Shown here: one piece after another, positions 28,893-37,700 of the stretch
Layout: every line of letters starts with the position of its first letter
Position numbering within the stretch: position 1 is the stretch's first letter
Origin: Streptomyces sp. PR69
Lineage (GTDB): Bacteria > Actinomycetota > Actinomycetes > Streptomycetales > Streptomycetaceae
Length of the DNA stretch: 64,000 nt
Direction of reading: 5' to 3'
Assembly: GCF_026420845.1 (NCBI RefSeq)
Contig: NZ_JAOWCB010000014.1
Span: forward strand, 106,357-170,356
Translations under genes and position numbers: made by a program
Notes under the pieces: generated by a model
What the model was told of the DNA's origin: nothing
The model's database searches: none
Seen by the model: only the letters and a program-made list of their open reading frames with translations

Positions 28893-30743
28893 ATGCCCGA
28901 GCTGAGGTCCCGCACTGTCACCCACGGCCGCAACATGGCGGGCGCCCGCGCCCTTATGCGGGCGTCGGGCGTAGCGAGCGAGGACATCGGCAAGCCGATC
29001 GTCGCCGTCGCCAACTCCTTCACGGAGTTCGTGCCCGGGCACACGCATCTCGCGCCGGTCGGCCGGATCGTCTCGGAGGCCGTCAAGGCGGCCGGGGCCG
29101 TGCCGCGCGAGTTCAACACCATCGCCGTGGACGACGGCATCGCCATGGGCCACGGCGGCATGCTCTACTCGCTGCCCTCCCGCGACCTGATCGCCGACTC
29201 GGTCGAGTACATGGTCGAGGCCCACTGCGCCGACGCCCTGATCTGCATCTCCAACTGCGACAAGATCACCCCCGGGATGCTGATGGCCGCGCTGCGCCTC
29301 AACATCCCCACCGTCTTCGTCTCGGGCGGGCCCATGGAGTCCGGCCGCGCCACCCTCGTCGACGGCACGGTCCGCACGCTCGACCTCGTGGACGCGATCT
29401 CCGACGCCGTCAACGACTCCGTCTCGGACGAGGACATCCTCCGTATCGAGGAGAACGCCTGTCCGACCTGCGGGTCCTGTTCCGGCATGTTCACCGCCAA
29501 CTCGATGAACTGCCTCACCGAGGCCATCGGGCTCTCCCTGCCCGGCAACGGCTCGGTCCTCGCCACGCACACCGCACGGCGCGCGCTGTACGAGAACGCC
29601 GCCCGGACCGTCGTCGAGCTGACCCGCCGCCACTACGAGCAGGACGACCACACCGTCCTGCCGCGCTCCATCGCCTCGTTCGCGGCCTTCGAGAACGCCA
29701 TGGCCCTCGACATCGCCATGGGCGGCTCCACCAACACGATCCTGCATCTGCTGGCCGCGGCCCAGGAGGCCGGCGTCCCCTTCGGCCTCACCGAGATCGA
29801 CGCCGTCTCGCGGCGCGTGCCGTGCCTGGCGAAGGTCGCGCCGAACGTGGCGAAGGACCGCACGTACTACATGGAGGACGTGCACCGCGCCGGAGGCATC
29901 CCGGCCCTGCTGGGCGAACTGCACCGGGCCGGGCTCCTCAACGAGGACGTGCAGGCCGTCCACAGCCCCTCGCTGGCCGACTGGCTGAAGACCTGGGACG
30001 TGCGCGGCGGCTCCCCCTCCGCCGAAGCCGTCGAACTGTGGCACGCGGCCCCCGGCTGCAAGCGCTCCGCCGAGGCGTTCTCGCAGTCCGAGCGGTGGGA
30101 GGCCCTCGACGACGACGCCGAGGGCGGCTGCATCCGCTCCGCCGAGCACGCGTACTCCAAGGACGGCGGGCTGGCCGTCCTCAAGGGCAACCTCGCCGAG
30201 GACGGATGCGTCGTGAAGACCGCCGGCGTCGACGAGTCGATCTGGACCTTCGAGGGCCCGGCCGTCGTCTGCGAGTCCCAGGAAGAGGCCTGCGAGAAGA
30301 TCCTCAACAAGCAGGTCAAGGACGGCGACGTGGTCGTCATCCGGTACGAGGGCCCCAAGGGCGGGCCCGGCATGCAGGAGATGCTCTACCCCACGTCCTT
30401 CCTCAAGGGCCGCGGGCTCGGCAAGACCTGCGCGCTGATCACCGACGGGCGCTTCTCGGGCGGCACGTCCGGCCTTTCCATCGGACACGCCTCCCCGGAG
30501 GCGGCGTCCGGCGGGACGATCGCCCTCGTCGAGGACGGCGACCGCATCCGCATCGACATCCCGGGCCGGTCGATCGAGCTCCTCGTCGACGAGACGACGC
30601 TGGCGGCGCGGCGCGAGACGCGGGGCGGGGTGTACGGGCCGAAGGCGCGGGAGCGGAAGGTGTCGGCGGCGCTGAGGGCGTATGCGGCGATGGCGACGAG
30701 TGCGGACAAGGGTGCGGTGCGGGACGTTACGAAGCTGGGCTGA
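28893..30743 (+). CDS. ilvD: Dihydroxy-acid dehydratase
   Basis: IlvD dehydrates 2,3-dihydroxy-3-methyl acids in valine, leucine and isoleucine synthesis and needs a 2Fe-2S or 4Fe-4S cluster. The 616-residue protein shows [31 protein letters not shown] and [20 protein letters not shown] in order. The three cluster Cys sit in [14 protein letters not shown] and nearby. Its ATG follows GGAGCGAGCGCG. It stands alone between the TetR gene and a small minus-strand block. This is the housekeeping branched-chain enzyme, unrelated in position to the LeuCD-like pair at 52-54 kb. Confidence 0.96.
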   Translation: MPELRSRTVTHGRNMAGARALMRASGVASEDIGKPIVAVANSFTEFVPGHTHLAPVGRIVSEAVKAAGAVPREFNTIAVDDGIAMGHGGMLYSLPSRDLIADSVEYMVEAHCADALICISNCDKITPGMLMAALRLNIPTVFVSGGPMESGRATLVDGTVRTLDLVDAISDAVNDSVSDEDILRIEENACPTCGSCSGMFTANSMNCLTEAIGLSLPGNGSVLATHTARRALYENAARTVVELTRRHYEQDDHTVLPRSIASFAAFENAMALDIAMGGSTNTILHLLAAAQEAGVPFGLTEIDAVSRRVPCLAKVAPNVAKDRTYYMEDVHRAGGIPALLGELHRAGLLNEDVQAVHSPSLADWLKTWDVRGGSPSAEAVELWHAAPGCKRSAEAFSQSERWEALDDDAEGGCIRSAEHAYSKDGGLAVLKGNLAEDGCVVKTAGVDESIWTFEGPAVVCESQEEACEKILNKQVKDGDVVVIRYEGPKGGPGMQEMLYPTSFLKGRGLGKTCALITDGRFSGGTSGLSIGHASPEAASGGTIALVEDGDRIRIDIPGRSIELLVDETTLAARRETRGGVYGPKARERKVSAALRAYAAMATSADKGAVRDVTKLG

Positions 30744-30897
30744 CGCCCAGACGGTCTCCGCGGGGCGCGGGCCCTTTCCCCGTCCTGGGGGCGTGGGGGC
30801 CCCAGCGGGGGCGACCCTGCACGGCCCCTCCGCCCGTGCCCCGGCCCCGCCGCCCCAGACGGGCCCGGTCTCCTGGACGGCGCGGCCGCACGGGCCG

Positions 30898-31101
30898 CTA
30901 CCGGCCCTTCGGCGGAGGGGCCTTGTGGCAGGCGCACGCGCACCGGAGGGTGAAGAGCGGCCGCTCACCAGGGTGGCGGGCGCCGCTGGCGTACACGTCC
31001 TGCGGGTGGCAGAAGGAGTGCTCGCCCAACTCACACTCACCGGACCGCCCGGAGCGCTCCGCATCAGCCCGCACCTGGGCGACCGTACGAGCCGCGCTCA
31101 C
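30898..31101 (-). CDS. Small Cys/His-rich protein
   Basis: A 67-residue protein whose GTG overlaps the stop of the upstream gene (GTGA). It carries ECELGEHSFCHPQDVYA and LRCACACHKAPPPK, so up to five Cys and several His could bind one zinc. No family is recognised. It is the last gene of a three-gene minus-strand unit facing the XRE regulator. Confidence 0.6.
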   Translation of the reverse strand: MSAARTVAQVRADAERSGRSGECELGEHSFCHPQDVYASGARHPGERPLFTLRCACACHKAPPPKGR

Positions 31102-31442
31102 CGCCCGCCCTCCATCCGCTTGCGCCATCCGGACTCCAGCAGGTCCAGCGCGTCCGGCAGCACCGGGAAGTGCGGTGCGCACTCGGGGCAGGTGTAGACG
31201 TTGAAGCCGGGCCCGGAGCCTGCGTGCACCTCGGAGACGACCACCGGCCGCGACGTCAGCGCGTTGCACCGTACGCACATCCTCACCGGCAGCCTGCCGA
31301 CACCGGCCGCCGCGCACGACTGACACACCGCGCGGCGCCACACACCACCCGCCGTTCCGGTCGTCACCACGGCGAGCGGGCCCGTGGTCGACCCGCAGAT
31401 CTCACACGCCTCTGCCGCAGGGGACTCAGGGGAGTTGGCCAT
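31098..31442 (-). CDS. Zinc-ribbon-like small protein
   Basis: A 114-residue protein with three CxxC pairs: CEICGST, CQSCAAAG with CVRCNALT, and CPECAPHF. This pattern is typical of two zinc ribbons. ATG 31442 overlaps the end of the upstream gene by 17 bases and its own stop overlaps the next GTG, so the trio is tightly coupled. No enzyme motif is present. A role as adaptor or DNA/RNA-binding partner of the facing regulator is a guess. Confidence 0.7.
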   Translation of the reverse strand: MANSPESPAAEACEICGSTTGPLAVVTTGTAGGVWRRAVCQSCAAAGVGRLPVRMCVRCNALTSRPVVVSEVHAGSGPGFNVYTCPECAPHFPVLPDALDLLESGWRKRMEGGR

Positions 31443-31764
31443 CAGGCACCCCCGCGCCGACCACGTGGGCGTCAAGGCCGATGCCGAAGTCCGCCGCGAG
31501 GACCAGCGTCAGCCGCCGCCTCTGCTGCCGGGCCCGCTCCTGCCCACGCTCCCACGCCACCAGATAGGGCCGGACGAGCGCGGTCTCGCTCCCGTTTAGC
31601 GGCTCATCCAGTCCGTAGGGCGACCGCACCGCAGGAAGCCCCGCCGGACTGCCGGACACGGGGGGATGCGCCCGGACGGCCCGGCGGGCACGATGCCGAC
31701 CCCCGCCACGGGGCCCAGAGGTCACTCTCGCCCACCCGGCGAGCACACGGATAAGGTCAGTCAT
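31426..31764 (-). CDS. Small Arg-rich hypothetical protein
   Basis: A 112-residue protein starting at ATG 31764 with TDLIRVLAGWARV. The middle is Arg/Pro-rich; the C-terminal half has an amphipathic helix (LVRPYLVAWERGQERARQQRRRLTLVLAADFGIGLDAHV). I recall similar proteins beside streptomycete helix-turn-helix regulators, but no function is known. It is the first gene of the trio and is divergent from the XRE gene across 154 bases. Confidence 0.65.
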   Translation of the reverse strand: MTDLIRVLAGWARVTSGPRGGGRHRARRAVRAHPPVSGSPAGLPAVRSPYGLDEPLNGSETALVRPYLVAWERGQERARQQRRRLTLVLAADFGIGLDAHVVGAGVPDGQLP

Positions 31765-31862
31765 GTTGACGCTCCAATCAGCGTTGGCCACGCCCCGGGA
31801 CCGTTCGCGCGGTCGCCGGGGTACTGCGTTTCCTCATCGAATCGCCTCCGTTGATCGGTGAA

Positions 31863-31917
31863 GGGGGCCAGACAGGGGGCCAGGGAGGGGCCAGACTGGA
31901 ATTCGAGAGGGGGCCAG
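31863..31917 (+). repeat. Four GGGGCCAG direct repeats before the XRE gene
   Basis: GGGGGCCAG lies at 31863-31871, 31875-31883 and 31909-31917, and a shorter GGGGCCAG is at 31887-31894. The first three are spaced 12 bases apart. The last abuts the GTG at 31919, so a protein bound here would block the ribosome binding region and promoter. Confidence 0.65.
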
Positions 31918-31918
31918 G

Positions 31919-33178
31919 GTGAGCAACGAACGACGGAAGCAGTTCGGGGCCTATCTCGCGCGGCTGCGGCGCGAGGCGCGGAAGAGCCAGCGGCAGCTTG
32001 CCGACCAGTTGTGTGCGCTGTCGGGGCTGTCCACGTTGACGCGGAATGAGGTGTCCCGATGGGAGCGCGGCGAACGAGTGCCGGACGGCTGGTTACTGAT
32101 GATCGCCCAGGCACTTGGGGCACCAGCGGGGGACCTTGAGCGTGCAGCTTCATACGCGCGTGGGGAGCCGCTGCCCGTTGAGGCGCTCAGCCCTGCCGAG
32201 GCGCTCAGCCCTGCCGAGACGCTCGGCCAGTTGCTGCCGCCGGACGATCTGCTGTTGCCTCTGGAGTCCGGTGGCGGACAGCGCATTGCGATGGACAGTG
32301 TGACAAGTCTTGCGGGCAGGGTTCATGGGCTGAGGCTGGCCGACGATGTGCTGGCCGGAGGCGACCTGCTTGCCCCCGCGTTCCGCGAGCTGAGCTCTGC
32401 TGTGCGTCTCTATCGGGAGAGCAGCCACACGGAGGATGTTGGGCGTGGGCTCCTCATCCAGATTGGCGAGCTCGCCCAGATCTCTGGATGGATTGCGAGC
32501 GATGCCGGGCACCACGACCGAGCCGAGAAGGCGTACCGGCTGGGCATCTCCGCCGCGCGTGAAGCAGGGGACCGGGCTCTCGTCGGTCACCTTGCGGGCT
32601 CGCTTGCCTACCAGTGGAGCAACATCGGCCGGGAACAGGAAGGCGTCGATCTTGCGCGCGCAGCGCTGGACGAGGCGGGGCCGGACGCTCATCCGAAGGC
32701 GCGGGCGCTGTTCTACGACCGCATCGCCTGGACGCACACCCGAGCCGGGGAGTCCCAACCGGCGATGCGGGCACTCGGCGAGGCGCACGAGGCGCTCTCA
32801 GCAGAGGCCAGCGGCGAGGCCCCTCAGTGGTCCTACTGGGTCAGTGACGAGGAACTCAGCGTCATGGACGCGCGGGTCTACACGGAACTGCGGCGACCAC
32901 TGCGAGCCGTGCCGCTGCTCAGCAGCGCCCTGGCTGGCTACGACGCGACGCACGCGCGGGAAGTCGCCCTGTACCGCTCGTGGCTTGTCGTGGCCCTGGC
33001 CGACGCGAATGAGCCTGAGCAGGCTGCCCAGGAGGCGCGTCGGGTGCTGTCCGCCGAGGTGGCGAGCGAGCGAACCGCCGAGCGCTCACGCGTCATGCTG
33101 CGGCACCTGCAAACGCACGCGGACGCACCGGACGTATGCAGCTTGCTCGACGACTATGGGCACCTGCTTGCCGCGTAG
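31919..33178 (+). CDS. XRE-family regulator with TPR-like C-terminal domain
   Basis: A 419-residue regulator with an N-terminal XRE helix-turn-helix (FGAYLARLRREARKSQRQLADQLCALSGLSTLTRNEVSRWERGERVPDGWLL). A short duplicated linker (EALSPAEALSPAE) follows, then a long all-helical region resembling tetratricopeptide repeats (AEKAYRLGISAAREAGDRALVGHLAGSLAYQWSNIG and following). The GTG lies directly after the GGGGCCAG repeats. Codon 59 (32093-32095) is TTA, the rare leucine codon read by bldA tRNA, so expression may be tied to development. GC content is lower than in neighbours, hinting at acquisition. The domain order recalls signal-peptide-sensing Rgg/WhiJ-like proteins. Confidence 0.85.
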   Translation: MSNERRKQFGAYLARLRREARKSQRQLADQLCALSGLSTLTRNEVSRWERGERVPDGWLLMIAQALGAPAGDLERAASYARGEPLPVEALSPAEALSPAETLGQLLPPDDLLLPLESGGGQRIAMDSVTSLAGRVHGLRLADDVLAGGDLLAPAFRELSSAVRLYRESSHTEDVGRGLLIQIGELAQISGWIASDAGHHDRAEKAYRLGISAAREAGDRALVGHLAGSLAYQWSNIGREQEGVDLARAALDEAGPDAHPKARALFYDRIAWTHTRAGESQPAMRALGEAHEALSAEASGEAPQWSYWVSDEELSVMDARVYTELRRPLRAVPLLSSALAGYDATHAREVALYRSWLVVALADANEPEQAAQEARRVLSAEVASERTAERSRVMLRHLQTHADAPDVCSLLDDYGHLLAA

Positions 33179-33440
33179 ATAAGCCTGCTTGGCTACTGGC
33201 GGTCTCAGCGAACTTGCCAGAGGCGATCAGGGGTGGGGTCCTGTCCGCCTGAGGCACCTACACCACCCAGCATGATCGGCCCCGGCCACGGTGTGGGCCG
33301 ACTGCTGTTCGGCTGCCCGGCGGGGTGCTGGAAACGGGCGGGAGGGTGGGAAGGGCGCCCGCCCGGGCCCCGGGCGGCCCGCACGCACGGGCGGCCGCCC
33401 GGCCCGGGGGCCGGAAACCCGCACGCGCGGGGAACGGCGG

Positions 33441-35624
33441 CTACCAGCCCCCGGGGTCCCCCGCCTCCTGGGCGAAGACGGAGCCGTCGGGGGCGGTCCC
33501 GGCGATGCGGTCGGGGCCGGCGGTGACGGGGGCCGGAAGCACGGAGGGGAAGGTGTGCGGACCGTCCGCCATCCTCGGGCGCGTCTGTCCGAGCAGCACC
33601 CCGCTCTCCGCGTCGACCGCGAGCAGCCGCCCGTCCCCGGCGGAGACGTACACGCCGTTGCCGTCGCCGGCGGGCCGGGACAGATGGGTGACGCCGAGCT
33701 CCCGCCGCCAGAGCTGCCGCTCCCCGCTGACGGCGAGGAGCGAGCCGCCCGCCCCGCTGAGGTACACGGTGTCGTCGACCACGGCGGCCTGGGCCTGGTC
33801 GAGCGGGGCGGAGAGCGGGATTCTCCGGATGTCCCGTCCTTCGGACGGGACGTCGACGCGCACCACCGCGTCGGTGAAGCCGTCCCTGTCGGCTGCCAGC
33901 AGGAACAGCGCGCTGCCGGTGCGCCCCGCGGGGCTCAGTACGCCGGGCGCACGCCGCTGCCAGAGCGGGTCCCCGCTGACCGGGTCGACCGCGGTGATGA
34001 GTGTGGACGCGCCGTCCACGGCCGGGGTGGCGGCCACGAGGGGCCCGCCGCCCGCCGGGGCGGCGGTCCACTGTGTGCCGACCCCGCCGTGCCGCCGGGC
34101 CCAGCGCTCCTGGCCGGTCGCCGCGTCGACGGCCCGCACCAGCCCGTCGGCCGCGACGAGCAGCACGGTGTCGTCGCCCGCGTACTCGACGGTCGCGTAC
34201 GAGGCGGTCTCCAGCTGCCAGCGCACCGCGCCGGACTCCGGGTCGAGCGCCTCCAGCCGCCCGCCGCCGGGGGCGGTCACCAGCAGCAGTCCGCCCATGC
34301 GCACGGGCGCGCCGCCCTCGTCGGTCTGCGCCCCGCCGCCGTCGGCCCGTACGGACCACAGGACGTGCCCGTCGGCCGTGCTGAGCCGCGCCGCCTTCAC
34401 GCCGGGAGCGGCGCAGTAGAGCGAATCCCCCGATGCGGAGCACACGGGCGTCCGGCTTCCGTCGCCGTCGCCGTCGCCGTCGCCGCCCAGGGTGATGCTC
34501 CAGGGCCGGAAGCCCGGCCCGGGGGCCGACTGCCCAGCCGAGGCCGAGGGGTGGGCGGCCGCGCCGTCGTCCGTCTCGCCGTGCAGCGCGACGAGGCCCA
34601 TCGCCCCGGCCGCACCGAGGGTGAACGCCGCCGCGGCCGCCGCCAGCCAGCGGGCCCGGCGCCGCGGTCCGGGCGGCGCGGGCTCCGGGCCGCCGGAATC
34701 CGCTCCGTCCGCCCTGCCCGCGCCGTCCGGTTCCCGCTGCGCCGGGATGTACGCCTGGGTGTCGTGCGCCGCCGTGGGCGAGAAGGCCCGCAGCGCGACC
34801 ATCACCTCTCCCGGCGTGGGGCGTTCGGCGGGGTCCTTCGCCAGACACCGGCGCAGCAGCGGCGCGAGCCCGGCGGGGACGCCCGCCAGATCCGGCTCGT
34901 TGTGCACGACCTGGTACGCCACGATGTACGGGCTGTCCGAGTCGAACGGCCCACGCCCGGTGGCCGCGTGCACCAGCACCGCGCCCATCGCGAAGACGTC
35001 GGCCTCCGGCCCCACTTCGCGTGGCCGCTGGAACTGCTCGGGGGCCATGAACGGCGGTGTGCCGATCAGCTTTCCCGTCTCCGTGTGGAGTTCGCTGTCC
35101 GCGGGCCGGGAGATCCCGAAGTCGATGACTTTCGGTCCGTCTTCGGCGAGCAGCACATTGCTTGGTTTGAGGTCGCGGTGCACCACGCCCGCCCGGTGTA
35201 TGTCGCGCAGCGCCTCCGCGAGCCCGGCGCCGAGTCTGCGCAGCTGCTCGGCGTCCAGCGGACCGTTCCGCTTCACCTGCTCGGCGAGGGTCGGCCCGTC
35301 GATGAACAGCGTCGCCATCCAGGGCCGTTCGGCGTCGGGGTCGGCGTCGACGACGGAGGCCGTGAACGCCCCGCTGACCCGCCGGGCGGCCGTCACCTCC
35401 TGCCGGAACCGTGCGCGGAACTCCGGGTCGGAGGCGTGCTCGGCATGAATGACCTTGACCGCGAGCCGTAGCCCGGAATCGGAGGCGGCCCGGTGTACGA
35501 CGCCCATGCCGCCGGTGCCGAGGCATGCCTCAAGGCGGTACTGCCCGGCGTATTGCAAGGGCTCCGCTTCCGGAAACGAGCCGCTGACCGTCTCGACCGG
35601 CTCGATGCTGCGCCGCGGCGGCAT
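33441..35624 (-). CDS. Ser/Thr protein kinase with PQQ-type beta-propeller sensor
   Basis: A one-pass PknB-type receptor kinase of 727 residues. The kinase domain has GTGGMG (36-41), K57, HRDLKPSN (149-156), DFG (168-170) and GTPPFMAPE. A Pro/Gly linker leads to a membrane helix at about 326-348. The outside part is a seven-to-eight-bladed PQQ/WD-like propeller (repeats such as LEALDPESGAVRWQLE, VRAVDAATGQERWARR, ITAVDPVSGDPLWQRR). A GD microsatellite (ccgtcg repeats, about 34458-34490) sits just outside the membrane. ATG 35624 is supported by upstream spacing. Ligand and substrates are unknown. Confidence 0.92.
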   Translation of the reverse strand: MPPRRSIEPVETVSGSFPEAEPLQYAGQYRLEACLGTGGMGVVHRAASDSGLRLAVKVIHAEHASDPEFRARFRQEVTAARRVSGAFTASVVDADPDAERPWMATLFIDGPTLAEQVKRNGPLDAEQLRRLGAGLAEALRDIHRAGVVHRDLKPSNVLLAEDGPKVIDFGISRPADSELHTETGKLIGTPPFMAPEQFQRPREVGPEADVFAMGAVLVHAATGRGPFDSDSPYIVAYQVVHNEPDLAGVPAGLAPLLRRCLAKDPAERPTPGEVMVALRAFSPTAAHDTQAYIPAQREPDGAGRADGADSGGPEPAPPGPRRRARWLAAAAAAFTLGAAGAMGLVALHGETDDGAAAHPSASAGQSAPGPGFRPWSITLGGDGDGDGDGSRTPVCSASGDSLYCAAPGVKAARLSTADGHVLWSVRADGGGAQTDEGGAPVRMGGLLLVTAPGGGRLEALDPESGAVRWQLETASYATVEYAGDDTVLLVAADGLVRAVDAATGQERWARRHGGVGTQWTAAPAGGGPLVAATPAVDGASTLITAVDPVSGDPLWQRRAPGVLSPAGRTGSALFLLAADRDGFTDAVVRVDVPSEGRDIRRIPLSAPLDQAQAAVVDDTVYLSGAGGSLLAVSGERQLWRRELGVTHLSRPAGDGNGVYVSAGDGRLLAVDAESGVLLGQTRPRMADGPHTFPSVLPAPVTAGPDRIAGTAPDGSVFAQEAGDPGGW

Positions 35625-35763
35625 GGGCCCACCCCCGTGTGTTTCGTGCGCAAGCGCGACGCTCGGAGCCTAGTCGATGACGCGTGCGATCCAGCCATCG
35701 CTTGCTAGCCTCGCGGCGAGCGCGGAGGGAACCGCGCGGATGCCGACAGCGGGGGGACCAAGG

Positions 35764-36087
35764 ATGTCCGTCGAAGATTTCGAAGCAGCAGCGGCGGCGG
35801 GAGCCGGGGCCGCGGGCATGGCCGCGGAGACTCTGGCGGCCAAGCGCTATCCGGTCGCCCCCGGCGTCCGCCTCAACGTCCGCAGCGGCCCCGGCACCAA
35901 CTACCGCATCGTCCGCGTGCTTCCGTACGGCGCGCGTGTGCCGATCAACTGCCAGAAGCCGGGGGAGTGGGTCCGCGGCCCGTACGGCACCTCCAACATC
36001 TGGGACAACATCGGCAACGGCGAGTTTGTCTCGGACGCGTATGTCTACACCGGCAGCGACGGCTATGTCGCGGTCCGCTGCAACTGA
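35764..36087 (+). CDS. SH3-domain protein
   Basis: A 107-residue protein whose C-terminal half is a bacterial SH3b domain: GVRLNVRSGPGTNYRIVRVLPYGARVPINCQKPGEWVRGPYGTSNIWDNI. Two Cys (INCQ, VRCN) may pair. There is no clear signal peptide with this start. ATG 35764 has a G-rich Shine-Dalgarno at 35751-35757; the in-frame ATG 35740 is an alternative. It is divergent from the kinase and may bind cell wall if exported by another route. Confidence 0.8.
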   Translation: MSVEDFEAAAAAGAGAAGMAAETLAAKRYPVAPGVRLNVRSGPGTNYRIVRVLPYGARVPINCQKPGEWVRGPYGTSNIWDNIGNGEFVSDAYVYTGSDGYVAVRCN

Positions 36088-36120
36088 GAGCCGGGACGCC
36101 CACAGGGGATAATCGCCCCT

Positions 36121-36621
36121 GTGAGCGAGAACCAGCAGCACTCCAGCCCCGCCGGGCCGCAGCCCGAGCCGATCCGTTTCTTCGGCGTCACGTGGGTCGC
36201 CCACGACGGCGGCTACGGGCTGCGCCGCATCGGTGTGGCCGCCGGCTCGCTCGCCGCCGCCGTCGCGGGCTGTCTGGTGCTGCGGTTCGCCTATGAAGGG
36301 CTGTCGATCGCCCAGGTCGGCGGCTTTGTCAATGGCCTGGTCATCGCCATGTTCGCGGTGTGCAGCGCCATCGCCTTCCGCAAGACGTGGGAGGGCTTCA
36401 CCCGCCGCCCCAGCGGCTCGCCCGCCGATGACTCGCTGCGCAGCCTGAAGGCGATCGGCTTCGTCGGCTCGCTGCTGGCTTACTTCCTCCGCTCGCTGGC
36501 CGAGGCCCCGGGCGAGAAGCTGCACCGCGAGGAGTACGAGACGGCCCGCAGGCAGTACGAGAAGCGGCGCGGCAGCCGCGCCGGGAACCCCGCGGCGCGC
36601 AAGAAGCCCAAGCGCAGGTAA
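36121..36621 (+). CDS. Two-helix membrane protein, hypothetical
   Basis: A 166-residue membrane protein. After a Pro/Gln N-terminus it has hydrophobic helices at about GVAAGSLAAAVAGCLVLRF and IAQVGGFVNGLVIAMFAVCSAIAF. A third, weaker helix lies near AIGFVGSLLAYFLRSL, and the basic cytoplasmic tail includes EYETARRQYEKRRGSR. GTG 36121 follows the SH3 gene by 33 bases, so they may be co-transcribed. No family is recognised. Confidence 0.75.
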   Translation: MSENQQHSSPAGPQPEPIRFFGVTWVAHDGGYGLRRIGVAAGSLAAAVAGCLVLRFAYEGLSIAQVGGFVNGLVIAMFAVCSAIAFRKTWEGFTRRPSGSPADDSLRSLKAIGFVGSLLAYFLRSLAEAPGEKLHREEYETARRQYEKRRGSRAGNPAARKKPKRR

Positions 36622-36661
36622 CCCCGGCACACGTGCAGCCCCGGAACACGGGCCGCCCCGG

Positions 36662-36688
36662 CGTCACACTCCGGGCGGCCGCGTCGTC
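36662..36688 (+). promoter_or_regulatory. ECF41-type promoter of the sigma-factor gene
   Basis: CGTCACA (36662-36668), a 13-bp spacer, then CGTCGTC (36682-36688). The same architecture recurs at 37666-37692. It matches the recalled ECF41 consensus TGTCACA-N16-CGTC if the second CGTC is used, and predicts a 5' leader of about 40 bases. Confidence 0.65.
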
Positions 36689-36737
36689 ATCCCCTTGTCC
36701 GCAGTACGTTCAGTCGCACGAGGGAGAGGGGCAGGAG

Positions 36738-37655
36738 ATGGCCGAGCTGGCCGAATTCGAGGAGCAGCGCAGCCGACTGTGGGGGATCGCCTACCGCATC
36801 ACCGGGTCGGTCGCCGACTCCGATGACGCCGTGCAGGAGGCGTGGCTGCGCTGGCAGGCCCTGCCGGACGGCGAGGCCGCCGACCCGCGCGCGTATCTGA
36901 CGACCGTGGTCAGCCGGATCTGCTACGACCAGCTGGGCTCGGCCCGTGCCCGCCGTGAGGCGTATGTCGGCCCCTGGCTTCCGGAGCCGGTCGTCGCGGC
37001 GGGGACGGGCGCCGGCGGCCCGGCCGCGGCGGGCCCGTCCGACCCCGCGGACCGCGTCACCCTCGATGAATCCGTGGGGATCGCGCTGCTCACCGTGCTG
37101 GAGCGGCTCACTCCCGCGGAGCGCACGGCTTTCATCCTGCATGACGTCTTCGCCGTCTCCTTCCCCGAGATCGCCGAGGTGGTCGGCCGCACCCCGGAAT
37201 CCGTACGGCAGCTGGCCTCGCGCGCCCGCCGCCGGGTGCGGGCCGAGGCTCCGCGCCGCTCCGTCGACCGCACGGAGCACCGCCGGGCCGTCGACACCTT
37301 TCTGGCCGCGGTCATGGGCGGGGATCTGGAGGGGCTGCTGGAAGTGCTCGACCCCGAGGTGGTGTGGCGCTCCGACGGCGGCGGAAAGATCACGGCCGCG
37401 CGGCGTCCGGTGCTGGGCGGCGACAAGGTGGCCCGCTACGCCCACGGTCTGATGCGCGGCTTCGACCCCGCCACGATGCGGGTGGTCGTCCGCGAGGTGA
37501 ACGGCGCGCCGGGCCTGGTCTTCACCGACTCGGCGAGCGGTCAGGCGGCAGTCTTCGGCTTCACCGTGCACCGGGGGCGGATCACCGAGATCGACGCCGT
37601 CGTCAACCCGGACAAGCTCCGCCATCTGGATCTCGGGAGCCTGGGAAGTCTGTGA
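36738..37655 (+). CDS. ECF41-group sigma factor (SigJ-like) with SnoaL-type C-domain
   Basis: Regions 2 and 4 are clear: LWGIAYRITGSVADSDDAVQEAWLRW, and LTPAERTAFILHDVFAVSFPEIAEVVGRTPESVRQLASRARRR. The extra C-terminal SnoaL-like domain (VDTFLAAVMGGDLEGLLEVLDPEVVWRSDGGGK) acts as a built-in anti-sigma in this group. The ECF41 marker motifs WLPEP, DGGGK and NPDKL are all present. ATG 36738 follows GCAGGAG. The group regulates itself and a neighbouring oxidoreductase-type gene, exactly the arrangement here. No separate anti-sigma gene is present. Confidence 0.92.
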   Translation: MAELAEFEEQRSRLWGIAYRITGSVADSDDAVQEAWLRWQALPDGEAADPRAYLTTVVSRICYDQLGSARARREAYVGPWLPEPVVAAGTGAGGPAAAGPSDPADRVTLDESVGIALLTVLERLTPAERTAFILHDVFAVSFPEIAEVVGRTPESVRQLASRARRRVRAEAPRRSVDRTEHRRAVDTFLAAVMGGDLEGLLEVLDPEVVWRSDGGGKITAARRPVLGGDKVARYAHGLMRGFDPATMRVVVREVNGAPGLVFTDSASGQAAVFGFTVHRGRITEIDAVVNPDKLRHLDLGSLGSL

Positions 37656-37665
37656 CGTACGGGGC

Positions 37666-37692
37666 TGTCACACTCGGCGCGCCCGCGTCGTC
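37666..37692 (+). promoter_or_regulatory. ECF41-type promoter of the flavoprotein gene
   Basis: TGTCACA (37666-37672), 13 bases, CGTCGTC (37686-37692). The ATG at 37701 is only eight bases beyond, so transcription would start at or near the initiation codon, giving a leaderless mRNA. Confidence 0.7.
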
Positions 37693-37700
37693 CCCCTTGC

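Noticed and set aside
31875..31900. Origin-like iterons in the GGGGCCAG repeats
   Set aside because: No replication protein gene or AT-rich melting region accompanies them; an operator is the simpler reading.
30898..33178. Prophage or integrative element
   Set aside because: An XRE regulator and small Cys-rich genes are present, but no integrase, excisionase, replication gene or attachment repeats.
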